Positions 36,481 through 47,639 of a DNA stretch of 64,000 nucleotides are shown in pieces. Every line of letters starts with the position of its first letter. Positions within the stretch are counted from its first letter, which is position 1. The notes under the pieces were generated by a model that was not told the origin of the DNA, searched no databases, and saw only the letters and a program-made list of their open reading frames with translations. Origin of the DNA: Reticulitermes speratus. Taxonomy: Eukaryota; Arthropoda; Insecta; Blattodea; Rhinotermitidae. Made by a program: the position numbers and the translations under genes. Location of the stretch: contig JAJKFL010000014.1 of NCBI GenBank assembly GCA_021186555.1, positions 22,637,033 through 22,701,032 of the forward strand. The letters run 5' to 3'.

Positions 36481-37590
36481 GCGCTGTTGTCAAGGTCCTG
36501 TGGTGGGTAAAGAATTCAGATGAAGTGCGTGCCTACGCACCAAAGAAGGAAACTGTTGTAAATTAAGTAATAAAAATGAGCGTAAACACGACGAAGGTCG
36601 AAATAAACCATTCAGATTTTCAGTAGAAATCTTATAAACTTGGTTGTTGAAATGTGTGTTTCAAAAGCTGTTATACTGAGCTCCTTCCCTTCTCTATTTG
36701 GTTTACCGCTGAATTTACTGGAGCGGAAACTCACATGACTAGCAACAGGAGAACCTATTGAAACGTGAATGAACATGCTGCTCCAACTTCACGCTCGAGG
36801 AAGTGTGATTATTTGAATTGCGCATTCGAAGAAACACTAAAATTAGTTTAATAATTCCTTGCGAAACTGTGCATAGTCTCTGAGATAACCACATCCTGAG
36901 GCGACATCTGTTCTCCTATTGCATGCCACTTGTTTTGCTCCCGGCCTTTAGAATACAGTGTTCGTGCTCTTACAACACATGGAAATAGCTTAGTCCCTTG
37001 AGGGATTTGTGCCTGTACGGAGATTCAAAGTGTCTGTGTCTCTGTGGATTCAAGGCAGGTGAAATAATTCCTTGTTCGCTGAGTAGATGTGAAAAAGAGT
37101 TGTTCGTAATGCTCACATAAATAGTTGTTCGTAATGCTCACATATATAGTAACGTATTCGAAGGAATTGATTTTTCTGCAAACGTTTAAGTGATTAGGTT
37201 GCGTGATCACTAACTTTGAATTAGTACTCGTACATGGTTTTTTTTGTAGAATGACTAATTTAATGTAGATACAGCAAAATACCTAACCACATGATGTATG
37301 ATACCAGAGTTTCTCGCAGCGATGACTCTGAAGAATATTGTCGTGTAAGGTATCACTTCCTGTATCCTGATGTAATTGTACCGAAATTTCGGAGGTAGAT
37401 ACTCGTACCTCCTTTCTTCCATCCTCACGATGAAGGCCACAAGTTTCCTCTGAAAGTCTGTAAAATCTTACCAGACAAGGCGTAACATATCATAATGCAG
37501 TATTCTTCATGTCGTGATTTGCTCGCTGTGTGTACTTCAAATGATATGGAAGTTTCGTCAGATTTTTAATTTGTGATAATTTGCTATCGA
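36481..37590. other. Anonymous spacer apart from one tandem duplication
   Basis: Holds the 25 bp tandem duplication at 37098-37147. Otherwise nothing recognised. Confidence 0.4.
37098..37147 (+). repeat. 25 bp tandem duplication
   Basis: AGTTGTTCGTAATGCTCACA plus five bases (ATAAAT-like end) occurs twice head to tail, with one difference near the end. This is a recent duplication. Confidence 0.92.
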
Positions 37591-37821
37591 ACTTAATCAC
37601 GGTATGGGCCGAGATAGCTCAGTCGGTATAACGACGCGTTACGGGCTGGACGGTCCGGGGATCGAATTCTGGTGCGGGTGAGATTTTCCGCATCCGTTAA
37701 CCATCCATCCCATATAGCGCCGAGGTTAAAGTAAGAGTAGAGCTATACGTCTACTAACCCTCTGTGCCTTTATGGCATGTCATAGGGTGAACCTAATCAT
37801 TTTACACTCTGACTTAATCAC
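37591..37821 (+). mobile_element. SINE family B with 10 bp target-site duplication
   Basis: The element at 37601-37811 is bounded by ACTTAATCAC at 37591-37600 and 37812-37821. The head GGGCCGAGATAGCTCAGTCGG is a good A box, and GGGGATCGAATTCTGG is the B-box region. The body is shorter than other copies. The end carries AGCGCCGAGGTTAAAG, TAGAGCTATACGTCTA, CTTTATGGCATG and GGGTGAACCTAATC, then a TTTACACTCTG tail shared with 41.1 kb. The internal deletion plus a perfect duplication suggests retroposition of a shortened variant. Confidence 0.9.
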
Positions 37822-38299
37822 ACTTCTTTAAACAAAGCTGTAATGTACTCCGTAATTAAGAACATTGAATTACTCTTTGCTTGCAGTGCTTCGTTTTGAG
37901 CTTTGCCTTTAATTACAGAAGGTAACAATTCGATAATAACAAATAAACACGTTCAGAAAAAGTACTGTTTTATTTTATAGAAGTTACTACTTTTCAGACA
38001 TTTGGGTTTCTGTGATTACTGTAGCAATTTCTCTCTTGCATTCAGGGCAACCATAGTGGAACTGTCACCCGAAAGAGCGCTTTAACTTATGTTTGTATTA
38101 ATCATGGACCAAAGTAAAGTTAGTTTATTTGCTGTTAAGAAATTATCTATTAATAAAATTGGTTTAGTTTTATTTATTTCTTTTACTAAATTGTTTATTT
38201 GACAGTTTAATAATAAATAACTATTTTTAAATACTGTTTCCTCTGTAAATTATGATGCTGTGTTTATTGTCTGGTCCACTGTTATGTGACTCTAAGTCC
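37822..38299. other. AT-rich spacer, possible 3' end of the minus-strand small gene
   Basis: On the minus strand several AATAAA hexamers lie within 100 bp downstream of the stop at 38300, including one near 38260. That suits a 3' UTR of the peptide gene at 38300-38464. Confidence 0.35.
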
Positions 38300-38464
38300 T
38301 CACTTTTGATTGGTGGCTTTCCTACCGTACCATTCTTGGTCCTGTTTCAATTTCTTACATCCTTTCCAGTTTGCATTCGCGGTGCCTGTACCTCTTACGA
38401 CATAGATTCCAATGCAAGCTGCTAAAAGTACACCGAAGATTATTATTGGATGAATTATGAGCAT
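38300..38464 (-). CDS. Putative 54-residue single-pass membrane peptide
   Basis: From the ATG at 38464-38462 the frame encodes 54 residues. It has a hydrophobic segment at residues 2-23 (LIIHPIIIFGVLLAACIGIY), then VVRGTG and a basic, hydrophilic C-terminal half (NWKGCKKLKQDQEWYGRK). That suits a small membrane microprotein with a cytosolic or matrix-side tail. The frame stays open upstream to about 38518 without another ATG, so this ATG is the sensible start. A pyrimidine stretch ending in AAAG sits just upstream and could be a splice acceptor, and polyadenylation hexamers follow the stop. I do not recognise the family, and the frame could be chance or the last exon of a larger gene. Confidence 0.33.
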   Translation of the reverse strand: MLIIHPIIIFGVLLAACIGIYVVRGTGTANANWKGCKKLKQDQEWYGRKATNQK

Positions 38465-38516
38465 GTTGGGCTTTAGAGTTTTGCAAGGGGAGAGTCGACA
38501 ACGACTGGTGTCAAGC

Positions 38517-38680
38517 ACTCACCTGGAACCTAACAGATTATTCTGTGCTTCTAAGAAGACGGATCTTGTTCTAGGGATGAATGCCACACACATAACGTCA
38601 GAGTGTTATGTGTGTGAAGTGTATGTTAGCAGTCGTGTAGGTACAAGTAGAGTGCAAGTACAGTCGTTGCTGGGGAGAAG
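38517..38680 (-). other. Possible 5' exon or promoter of the small peptide gene
   Basis: On the minus strand a strong donor-like CAG/GTGAGT lies at about 38525-38517, and an acceptor-like TTCTCCCCAG near 38680. They bracket a non-AT-rich stretch upstream of the peptide frame. An exact 12 bp hairpin, CACACACATAAC/GTTATGTGTGTG, lies inside at 38585-38616. If the donor is used, the intron to the peptide exon would be only about 50 bases, which is unusually short. Speculative. Confidence 0.2.
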
Positions 38681-39590
38681 CAGTAAAGTGCCTTCAATGC
38701 TTACCCCCTTTATCCATGTGATCAACACCACTTTTGTAGCAACAGTGTAAATTTAGAAGTGGGGAAGAAATTAATTAAACACATATTTGATAATAATGCA
38801 CAAGATATAAGCGAGCATCTCCATACTATTTGGTTCGTGAGCTTAACAGTGTTTCACTCGTCTGCTACAGTTTTATATTTATATTAGACACAGGACTGTC
38901 AGCCGATTAATATTTTCATCAATCAATTATTTGTCAGTAATCTACAATTTACCTATTCGGTAAATGAACCAATCAGTACCCACGCGTAACAGAAACAATA
39001 GTAATTATTTGTTTAATGAAAGTTTATGTCGTACCAATTTCATTAGTTACAGGCCGTATGTGATGGTCATTGTACTGTGAGGTGTGTTTAGTTGTCACAC
39101 CGTTTCAGGTGTTTCTTCTGCTCTCGTATTGACATGATTTCTTGCCACATGCTGAAACATCTTATTTAGCGAAAAGTATGCGGGTTCGACTCCAGATATA
39201 TCCATTAATTAAGAAAGGAAACTGTAAAAATATATTCCCGTACAGAGATTGCCCATCATCTGAATATGCGAATGTAGCCATCTCTCCAAAATGTCGCTCA
39301 TGTTGAATGCTATTTACACAATAACACAAGTGTCTCATAAAATTTCGCTATGACTAATATATTGAATCAAATGTGTGCATGAAATTTGAAGAATACTGCT
39401 AAAGCAGTTTGTTTTGGAGGGGCCCATAGACCGAAATTGTTTGGTAGGGCTGTGGATGCGAAACAGGTATTTAGGTATTTAGATTACAACTGGGAATGCT
39501 TTCCTGGAAGACTGATGAAACAGCATTTTAAGGCTTCGTATTTAAGATTCATTCAAATATTCATTCATCCACCTATTTTGATTCGTTCAT
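38681..39590. other. Anonymous spacer
   Basis: Nothing recognised. Confidence 0.4.
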
Positions 39591-39592
39591 TC

Positions 39593-39626
39593 CTTCTTTC
39601 TTTCTTTCTTTCTTTCTTTATTTCGT
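39593..39626 (+). repeat. (TTCT)n microsatellite
   Basis: About six CTTT/TTCT units. The plus frame across it is an artefact. Confidence 0.9.
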
Positions 39627-39894
39627 TTGTTCGTGCGTTCAAGGTTTGCCCTTTGTAAATCTCAGTTACGCAGTGTCGAATAGTGGGACATGGAAAGGAT
39701 GTGAAAGGAAGCTTTTATGGCCCGTATAATTACATTGTTCGAAATAGAGGAAGTTTCTAATGCCTTGGAAATTTTATCCACATCTTAGTCATCGTGTTCT
39801 TTTCTTTGTAGAAGGTAAGTATAAATTTTCTTCAGTTTTTTGCAGGTAATAAACATAACAGCAAACGTTTAATGTCGTCTAAGGTAGAAATAAT

Positions 39895-39905
39895 AGTAGT
39901 AGGGG

Positions 39906-39940
<35 letters not shown>

Positions 39941-39988
39941 ATAATAATAATAATGTAATAATAATAATAGTTAATAATAATAATTTAT
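39895..39988 (+). repeat. Compound (CTA)n(ATA)n microsatellite
   Basis: A TACTAC run changes to an AATAAT run. It is a compound trinucleotide tract of about 90 bp with small interruptions. Confidence 0.93.
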
Positions 39989-40861
39989 AAACTTCTGTTT
40001 ATTCCCTTCATTGCCAGTTAGAAGCAGGAGACTGCTATTTGTATCTCAACCTGAGATTTTAAAATCTGAGCCTCCTACTCTAAGCAAGAAATGTATTCTG
40101 CCTAAAGAAGTGTTTTCCATTTGGGAACCAATTCGTCAGAAAGTGTGCTAACGTCATAACTGACCACGGGCGTATACATGAATCTACATCGAAGTTTTGT
40201 TGACTCGTATTTTATGTCAGGGTGTAAATTTTGTTTCTTTTGTAAAGCTAATGCCACTTATCGTTTACCCAGTTTTGAAGATCACAAATCACGTCGAAGT
40301 ACCTGACGTAATTTTGCTTACTAAATAATGGAGTGAGACGTGATTCGGTTATTAGCAGATTACTGCACAACTGTGATGTTATTTAACAAACGCAAGTAAG
40401 CAATTTCTTATTACGGTGTCATAATAAATTATTCCTAAGTTCCATCCGCTGGAGTAACGACACCAAGTTTTGATGTTTGCAGTAAGTTAAGTTGTTCTAG
40501 TTAATAGCAGCCGACTGCTTAGGGGAGCAGAGCTTAAATTCCAGGGGATTTGAGCCTGCTTTTATGTAAAGCAACCTTCTGTCTTCGTATGTATCCCGAC
40601 TTGAAGCAAACTATTTTAAAGGTAAATGAAGGCATTAGACAACGCAGCGGTACACATTATTAACGGAATGGTTCTTCTGCCTTATCTTACACACCAGCAA
40701 GTCGAGCTACAAGTACAGAGGTTCTGAAGATGATTACGCATGGTAGAGTAGCTCCTTATTTCCATTTCTGATCGTCATCAAGTAGTTGCGGTCTTGTCTT
40801 GAGCATATGGATACCGGTTTCAAGACATCCAGAGTTGAGACACTGATAGTGTTTATATTTC
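39989..40861. other. Anonymous spacer
   Basis: No gene was recognised. The segment near 40500-40610 has a faint SINE-like look but lacks a B box. Confidence 0.35.
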
Positions 40862-41128
40862 TGCGAGGTTCGAATCCCGGGACGGGCAAGATATTTTCTA
40901 CAAAAACCGTTCAGCCCAGCTCTGGGGCCCACCCAGCCTCATATTCAATGAGTGCCGGGGTTCTTTCTCCGGGGTAAAGCGGCCGGGGCGTGATGTTAAC
41001 CGCTCACCCTCACCTAGTACCGAGGTTAAGAATGTGTACAGCTATTTCTCTGCTTTCTCTATATGCCTTTATAGCATGGAGAGGGACAACTTTACGTTTA
41101 TTTCTATATAACTCATTCATTTACACTC
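40862..41128 (+). mobile_element. SINE family B, head-truncated
   Basis: Starts within the tRNA-like head at GAGGTTCGAATCCCGGGACGG (B box). It continues with TCTGGGGCCCACCCAGCCTC, GGGGTAAAGCGGCCGGGGCG, TACCGAGGTTAAGAA and CTTTATAGCATGGAGAGGG, ending in a TTTACACTCTG tail like the copy at 37.6 kb. The A box is missing. Short frames over it are not genes. Confidence 0.85.
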
Positions 41129-42012
41129 TGTTTATACACTGTGTTATTTTCAGATTTCATATCAATCTGTGACATTATTTATTCAAATGTGACGTGACTG
41201 AAAGTGTGTGATTAGTCAATTGAGACGTACGGGGAACGCAAGGATTGTCACTTGTTTTCAAAGTACCATAACACGAAGCACTAAAGTAGCGTGTCAAGTG
41301 ATTTACTCATCATATCTCTCCCTCAAATGGTTCAGATTTTATACCCTGCCTATGAAAATCCGTGCTAGTAACCTCTGAAATCATGAAGCATTCTGTTTGC
41401 CATTTTTCCGAAGATTATTTCATGAAATTGTGTCGGCATGTGTCTACGCGATGGAGTTTCAATACGTGCATTCAGCGAAGAGTGAGTGTCTAGGACGTAA
41501 ATAAATTTTCTGTGACCAAATCATTGTGGAATGAGATACATGCTTTAATGCAAAAAAATATTGTAATGCCTGTATGAATTTCAGATTCTATTTTCCTGTT
41601 TGTGGTTAAATGCGTATGCATTGGAAGCCCATGATATAAATGTGCTCACCAAATGATGGAAAATATAAATGTTACGTTGTTAGCGGTAGCGGTTTGGTAG
41701 GCTGGTACAGAAATGAAACTTAACTGAGCTTCGTATACAATGTACACGGTTAACAGATAGCTTTATGCTGATAATCAGTATAAAGAAAGCGTATTTTAAA
41801 CTTTTCTGATCTGTTTTACAAAGTCTTAACAAATAACGTTTGCCGAAGTCATGCGCACAAATCGGTGATTGAAGGTCGCTTAAACACAAGAGCTCAGCTA
41901 TTTTATAGAGCTGTTATGTATAACATGTACTTCGTTGCAGTTACAAAATACATGTCGATCCTGTAACGTACTAATTGTGTGCATGTAACAGCACCGTTTT
42001 GTGTAGTAAGTT
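41129..42012. other. Anonymous spacer
   Basis: Nothing recognised. Confidence 0.4.
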
Positions 42013-42041
42013 TTCGTATCAGCAAATTTTGTTGATACGAA
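42013..42041. repeat. Short inverted repeat (14 bp arms)
   Basis: TTCGTATCAGCAAA and TTTGTTGATACGAA are reverse complements with one G/T difference and a one-base loop. Confidence 0.85.
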
Positions 42042-42189
42042 GAGGCCGCGAGTTTTATCGCTATGCATTTGAGCATATAGAAAGTACTCGTGTATGTCCT
42101 TACAGTTTTCTTACGTATTTCGAAACTGTATTTCTTTTTTTAATAATAAAAATATTATGGAACCAGAAGAGGACTTTAAAAACAGTGTG

Positions 42190-42229
42190 TTGTTTGTATA
42201 AGTTACGGAGATGTAACTTATACAAACAA
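42190..42229. repeat. Perfect 17 bp inverted repeat
   Basis: TTGTTTGTATAAGTTAC (42190-42206) is followed by the six-base loop GGAGAT and the exact reverse complement (42213-42229). Weaker pairing extends outward (GAAGAGGA/TCCTCTTC). Confidence 0.95.
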
Positions 42230-42995
42230 ATGTTTTCCTCTTCAAGTCGTCTACGAACATAAGCAGAGAGTGGGACTAATTAACTAAGTTGTTTTGTTAT
42301 AAAACATCCACTTCTCTCTGGCCTTTGGCAATGCGTAACTAGGCAACGAGTCTGAAAGACGCGCTCGGAGTGTGCCCTGTATAAATATAATTTTCTGTAA
42401 CACTAACACTAGAAGTCTAAGTTTCCCCATATAAGAAACTCGCTTAATTTATGGACGGCTTTAATCATGCAAAACATATTGAATGCAGATATAAATTTGC
42501 GGGCAATAGCGGTAGGTGTTTGACATCTAAAACACAACATACTTAATGACAGGTACTACGAATATAGTAACATTTTTAAATTAAATCGTATTTTATTAAG
42601 CACACGACTGAGAAATAGTAGTGTTTATGTCAGATATATCGGCTTGTGTTCGATCTGCAGATATGTGTTTGGTTATTTATTGTGCTGAGGAGTTTAATGA
42701 GGTATATGACAGTTGTGCAGCTTTCAGAGATTGGAACTTGGTTGAACTGATGAAAGTTTCAACTTTAGAACTGGTTGCACATATTATAAAATATAATTTG
42801 TAATATTAAATTGTGTCTTACAGGAGTTAACTTATTTATTGCCCTACATTTTCGTGAATGCCTGTTAATAAACGTATCGTTTAAGTCACAATTTTTTCTT
42901 TCTTGACGATTGCTGATGCATTCCTATAAATTGGAAAGTTAAACTCATTTGGTCACTTGTGAATTTTATGTTTCTCATAACGTGCATATTCTTAC
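42230..42995. other. Anonymous spacer
   Basis: Nothing recognised. A 60-codon plus frame at 42621-42803 has no signature. Confidence 0.4.
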
Positions 42996-43081
42996 AATTA
43001 GTACATCAACCAACAATTGCACTTAATAAAATTTTAAGCTTAAAATCTTATTAAGTGCATTTGTTGGTTGATGTATTAATT
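42996..43081. repeat. 86 bp near-perfect palindrome
   Basis: Arms of about 40 bp (AATTAGTACATCAACCAACA..., continuing to TTTTAAG, mirrored by CTTAAAA...) pair with very few mismatches and almost no loop around the central AAGCTT. It could be a tiny MITE or a cruciform-forming site. No protein-coding potential. Confidence 0.93.
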
Positions 43082-43279
43082 GATCTGACCATGTATTACA
43101 GATAGAGTAATATTGTGGTGCTTTGAATTGTCATATCATTTACTTTTGGGGGAACTTGCTTCTTTCTTTTTCACGGAAGTATGGAGGTGGCAACTCCCCG
43201 GAAACTTCGGTAATTACATACAAAACTAAATGGTATGGTAACTCAGAAGCCTGCTGTCTTAAATTTTACCGCCGTGTAT
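43082..43279. other. Short anonymous spacer
   Basis: Nothing recognised. It may hold a diverged upstream extension of the family F repeat. Confidence 0.35.
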
Positions 43280-43447
43280 ACCTTAAATGTTAAAGCCTCG
43301 TGGTTACTGTATGTACCGCCGGTCGTTTGACACTAAATGCTTGAATTTCTTTCCATACAGTGCTGTTTTGCGTTTCATATGTTGCAACGCAATAACAAGC
43401 TATTTTTTCCGTATACAACATTTACCAATTGGTCTTTCTAAGGGAAG
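43280..43447 (+). repeat. Unclassified interspersed repeat, family F
   Basis: Blocks TTAAAGCCTCGTGGTTACTG, TATGTACCGCC and CCGTATACAACATTTACCAA followed by TTGGTCTTTCTAAG align with the copies at 17.9 and 25.5 kb. Confidence 0.6.
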
Positions 43448-44202
43448 CACATCGGGTTCTCTGTGAAGTACGAACAGAATATATATAATGTATATTTATT
43501 TTAGTGTTATATCTATACATATAACGTAGATTTACGGATATTTTAATGTTCTGAACGTTAAGTATCATACAAACACAAAGATTACCAGTAATGTTAAAAC
43601 AAAACCTGTGGCAAACCTCAAATGCGGTGACGAAGGTTTGGAGAGTTTCTTTGTTAATTCGGATTTCATTACTTCTTGATCCAGTTTGTTTATGAATAAC
43701 TTTTGTTGTGTTCATTTAAAAGAAAGATAAGGCTCCGGAAGATCTCTATCAATCTTACTATACGCGGTGAGTCCTTTTTCTGTCTGACGTGTAGGCGGTA
43801 AGTTTTCTGAGGGATGTGATCTTGACCACAAGCACTGTTTTGCATGCGTTTCTCCTCGGAGGTCTAATAAAACTTTTAACACTGTCCCTGTGCGTCTCTG
43901 CTGGATATGTTGCGGAAACGGTCCTGTTTATACATGGCGTTCTGAGGTATCTGGCGCATGAAGTTTGCCCTGTGGCTTTTAGTGTGAGAACGTTAGTTGT
44001 GGTTACGTTATTCGTAAGGTTTACGAAGAGGTTTGGACGGATGTAGGGTAACGTGAGTATTCCAGTGAACATAAAAACCAGTAGTTAGGTAACAGTGTTC
44101 ATTAGTCCGTGAGTTACTGCTTTGTTAAAAATGTGACACAGAGTGGGAGGTGTCAACTAGGTCTATTTCGCTCCTGATAGGCATTATTGGCGTGGTTTTG
44201 TG
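43448..44202. other. Spacer with a GC-richer block open on both strands
   Basis: The stretch at about 43758-44072 is open for 104 codons on the minus strand and 76 on the plus strand, and is GC-richer than its flanks. No domain was recognised on either strand. It may be an unclassified transposon piece ahead of the LINE tail at 44203. Confidence 0.35.
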
Positions 44203-44312
44203 AAAAAGGTAATGAACCCCTAGATTTCTTAAAATGCGGGGAGTGTTTTACTATCTGAGGAATATTTGATGTCTAAAAAAAGAATTTTGCTTTATAGAGT
44301 TAGTTACATAGA
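44203..44312 (+). mobile_element. LINE 3' end fragment (noncoding tail)
   Basis: GGTAATGAACCCCTAG, AAAATGCGGGGAGTG, CTGAGGAATATTTG and TTTATAGAGTTAGTTA align in order with the end of the reverse-transcriptase frame and 3' tail at 61.66-61.77 kb. It is 5'-truncated to about 110 bp. Confidence 0.8.
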
Positions 44313-44495
44313 CACGGACAGGAATACAGACAGACGGATGGATGGATACATGGCTGGATGTCTGGATGAGTGGTTGGATTGATGGATACATCGATGCATG
44401 GAAGCACGGTAGGGCGGATGGATGGACAGATGGGCAGACAGACAGACAGAAAGATAGATATGTAGAGTGACAGACAGACGGAGAGATTAAGACAG
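44313..44495 (+). repeat. (GGAT)/(CAGA) tetranucleotide satellite
   Basis: Variants of GGAT, GATG and CAGA units run for about 180 bp, starting directly at the end of the LINE tail. The 119-codon minus frame over it (SVCP/HPS repeats) is microsatellite read-through. Confidence 0.9.
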
Positions 44496-47400
44496 TGTTA
44501 TAATGATAAATATTGCACATTGCTTCAGTGCTGCCTCCTTTTTTGGGGCATAAATCAGTGTTAACTTGGGTCCTGGAAACGGGGCAACAAATAACTTCAA
44601 ACTTCGGCAATATTTATCATTCAGCACGGTGCTGAACACGTAAGACTAGAATTAGTACGGACCGCTGTGAGGACTCCAGTCATAGTGTGCTTTTGTTAAC
44701 GTTCCAAGGTTACCACACTCAGGATATGAGACAATCAAGCCTTGCGTGCCTCAGTAGGTTTACATCATATTGGATTCAGTTTTGGAGTAGGCGATCGTGG
44801 TGTTGAAGGTGACGCTTTATAACTGGATTAGAGTTCCACCACGTGTGCACAGCCGTTAGAGAAGGAGTGTGTGTGGCTTGAAGCAAATTCTGCTTAGAAA
44901 TTTCTATTTTGCATATAATTTTGTGTGTTATCAAACAAGATTTGCGATAATTAAGAAATTGTACGTTTTAATGCCTGCAGAGTGGTTTTACTGCTATTAC
45001 CTTTCGTTTCTTGGTCCATTGATAAACATTTCTGTAAATCCTTGTAAAGTTCTGGATGTAAGTAGGGGTGCACGTTAATATCTCGTGAAATACAATTGTA
45101 TTTGGTATAACTAATAAATACACTTAACAAAACTGGTAATCAAGCTTAGACAATACACTTGAGTGAGTGATTGAGTCACACGTTGGTTGTCATGGTTACC
45201 TGTGTCATCAAACCCGGCTTGCCATGGTTACCAGTGACTTCACACCAAGGAATGTCGCCATCTCACATTTCTGATATATTCGAGTGGCAAGAGTTGAAAT
45301 TACTTGTCCCACATTCGTGAAAAAAAAATTATATTTACAACGATGTGCTTTTCATTTTTTTGTGCGTATTACCTTCTTACTAAAAAAATTATGTAATCGC
45401 TCACATAATTCATAATCGCCCTGCTTACGAAGATTCAGTTCGTATCACAGAAAACACACTGTGCTTCTATTGTAAAGACAAATTAGTTAATGCTGTATGT
45501 GGAAACAGTCGCTGCTTATTGTATAAATCATTCGAAACACATGAATGGACCAAATGTTAGTTGTTAGCGTTAAACCTGGTATCAGATATAGATGAACTAA
45601 CCACTAGGCGTTAAAGTAAGTTGACGATACGTATCGCGTTTTCGTGCGCCGTCCCCGAAATAAGACTTAGTTCCGGGACTAATTTTGTCCCAGATCCTGT
45701 CCCCGTTTTTGTTTTCCCGATTTTATCAGATTTATTGATAATGTTCTTTAGACTGGAGACTTTCTTGGAACTAGTTAGTGATTATTTTGTCTACTGCTGT
45801 AATTGTCGTAGTATTACCGGATAAGCATTTTGCCAAGTTAACAGAAATTTTCGAAAGATTGTGCAGTTTACATATAAGTTAATGTGTTTGTCATTTATGA
45901 ACTTGTTTCTCATTCACATACGTTCATATTCAAAGGGCTTTCCTTAAGAGTAGTAGTTAGTTCTTCAAGTGCGCTGTAGGAAAAATGGCTCATTTGTACG
46001 AATGATACAAATATATAGACACACAATATTTACCTGTCATGGCTTTTACTCCATGCTTAGTTTCTGTAAAGGAAGATACACAATTCATACTTGAATAGCC
46101 ATATTACAGAGCTGGTTTATGCAATATATCCTTCGTGTTGCAGTTTGATAGTTGTAGTGTGTATTGGCCCACATGTAAGAATATCGCTATTCAGATGTTC
46201 CTATGACGCTCATAATCTCTCAGCTAGTCAATAAAGTCCTTGCCTTTTATAGAATCCAAAGATTCATTACCATGTCTAAAATATTCTACCATCGTCCGGT
46301 CCAAATTCTAACACTTTATTTCTCCACGTAAATTAAAAAAAATCAATATTATCCTATCATCTTCCGTCTGTATCAATAAAGTGGCTTCTCTTTTCTGCAG
46401 GCTGTCCGAGACTTCACATTCGTAATCGGTGCTTCATGCAACGCCAGTCTTATGCACTTCCATACGATTTCTCTAATAAAATTTGATGAAGCTGTTTTAT
46501 ACAGCTTTGTATATCCTATTACTCTTTTTCGTATTAGGTCCGGAAGTTGTCTTCGACACCCTGTTCTCTATCATTCTTAATCGAAGTTTCCTCCCATTGC
46601 TCTTCAATATCGTATAAAGAAAGCCGATATAAGTGGAGGTAGGCATACCTGTGTAGTACACACCGCTTTGTGTAAGCTATAAGTGATTTTATTTTGTGCT
46701 TTTAAGCAGAATTCTCTTACTTTAATGAGGCTGTTTTGGAGTTCTTACGTATGTTGCAATAGTGAAACTCTTCTTGCCTTCTGTAAACACGCTTGATCTT
46801 TCGACTTTATCACAGTACATTACGGGTTGATCAAGGTATCGCAGAATGTCAAGTACTTGGCAGCTTATTTCTGCCTTCTTGCTGACGTCGTTTAGAGCGG
46901 ATGATGGCATAAACATATAGACGAATGGAAGGGATGCTGTGTACCTCTTCTCCCTTTGGTTTTCCTTTTTTGCAGTTCAGTAATTAGTGGGTGGAAAACG
47001 AGCGCATTATTGACTTAGTACTTGCCATTAGTCGCCAGGAACGAGAAACTCAGACAGACTCTGGTGTTAATTTGGACGAGCAAGGAAGTAGTAAGTTCAG
47101 GGAAACAGAATTAGTATAATTAACCCTATCTACTCTACCGTCTTGAAATAAAGAAAAAGAAATGAAGAAAAAAGGGTTCAGTCGTTTAATTAAAATTTTG
47201 AATTCGGTATGACATGAGTTCAACTTCCTAGAATTCGTCATTACTTTTAAACTCTACTTCTCTTTTCTTTTATTTCTCATTTCTTGCCATCACTTGTCCT
47301 TATGTTTCGTTTTGCGTGTTTTCTCGGGCTTCACATGAGTCTGTGTATGGTGTTCTTTGAAATGAAATTAATGGAACTCCATTTGAGAATATTAGCCTTT

Positions 47401-47639
47401 CGAAATATGAATTTATTTCAAACAACACAAAAAAAGAATTCCTATCTCAAAGCAAACACACTGTTTTTCTACTACTAACATCAACTGGTTAATTCCTGTT
47501 GAGGAAAAATGTCCCTGTTTTTTTATATAATATTCGCACAAAACACACAATTACAATGTGTGGGCAAAACGTCGAGTTCCAGAGCTGAAGTTCTTATAGT
47601 GGTATTAATGAAGATACAGGCCTTCTAGCACATGACGCC
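44496..47639. other. Anonymous region
   Basis: Two similar phrases (CATGGTTACCTGTGTCATC and CATGGTTACCAGTGACTTC) near 45190-45243 form a loose 36 bp direct repeat. No gene was recognised. Confidence 0.4.

Noticed and set aside
44251-44610. 119-codon minus frame rich in S, P, C and H
   Set aside because: It is the GGAT/CAGA microsatellite read in frame.
45640-45720. Repeated GTCCCCG/GTCCCAG phrases
   Set aside because: Three short similar words only; no period or symmetry beyond chance.
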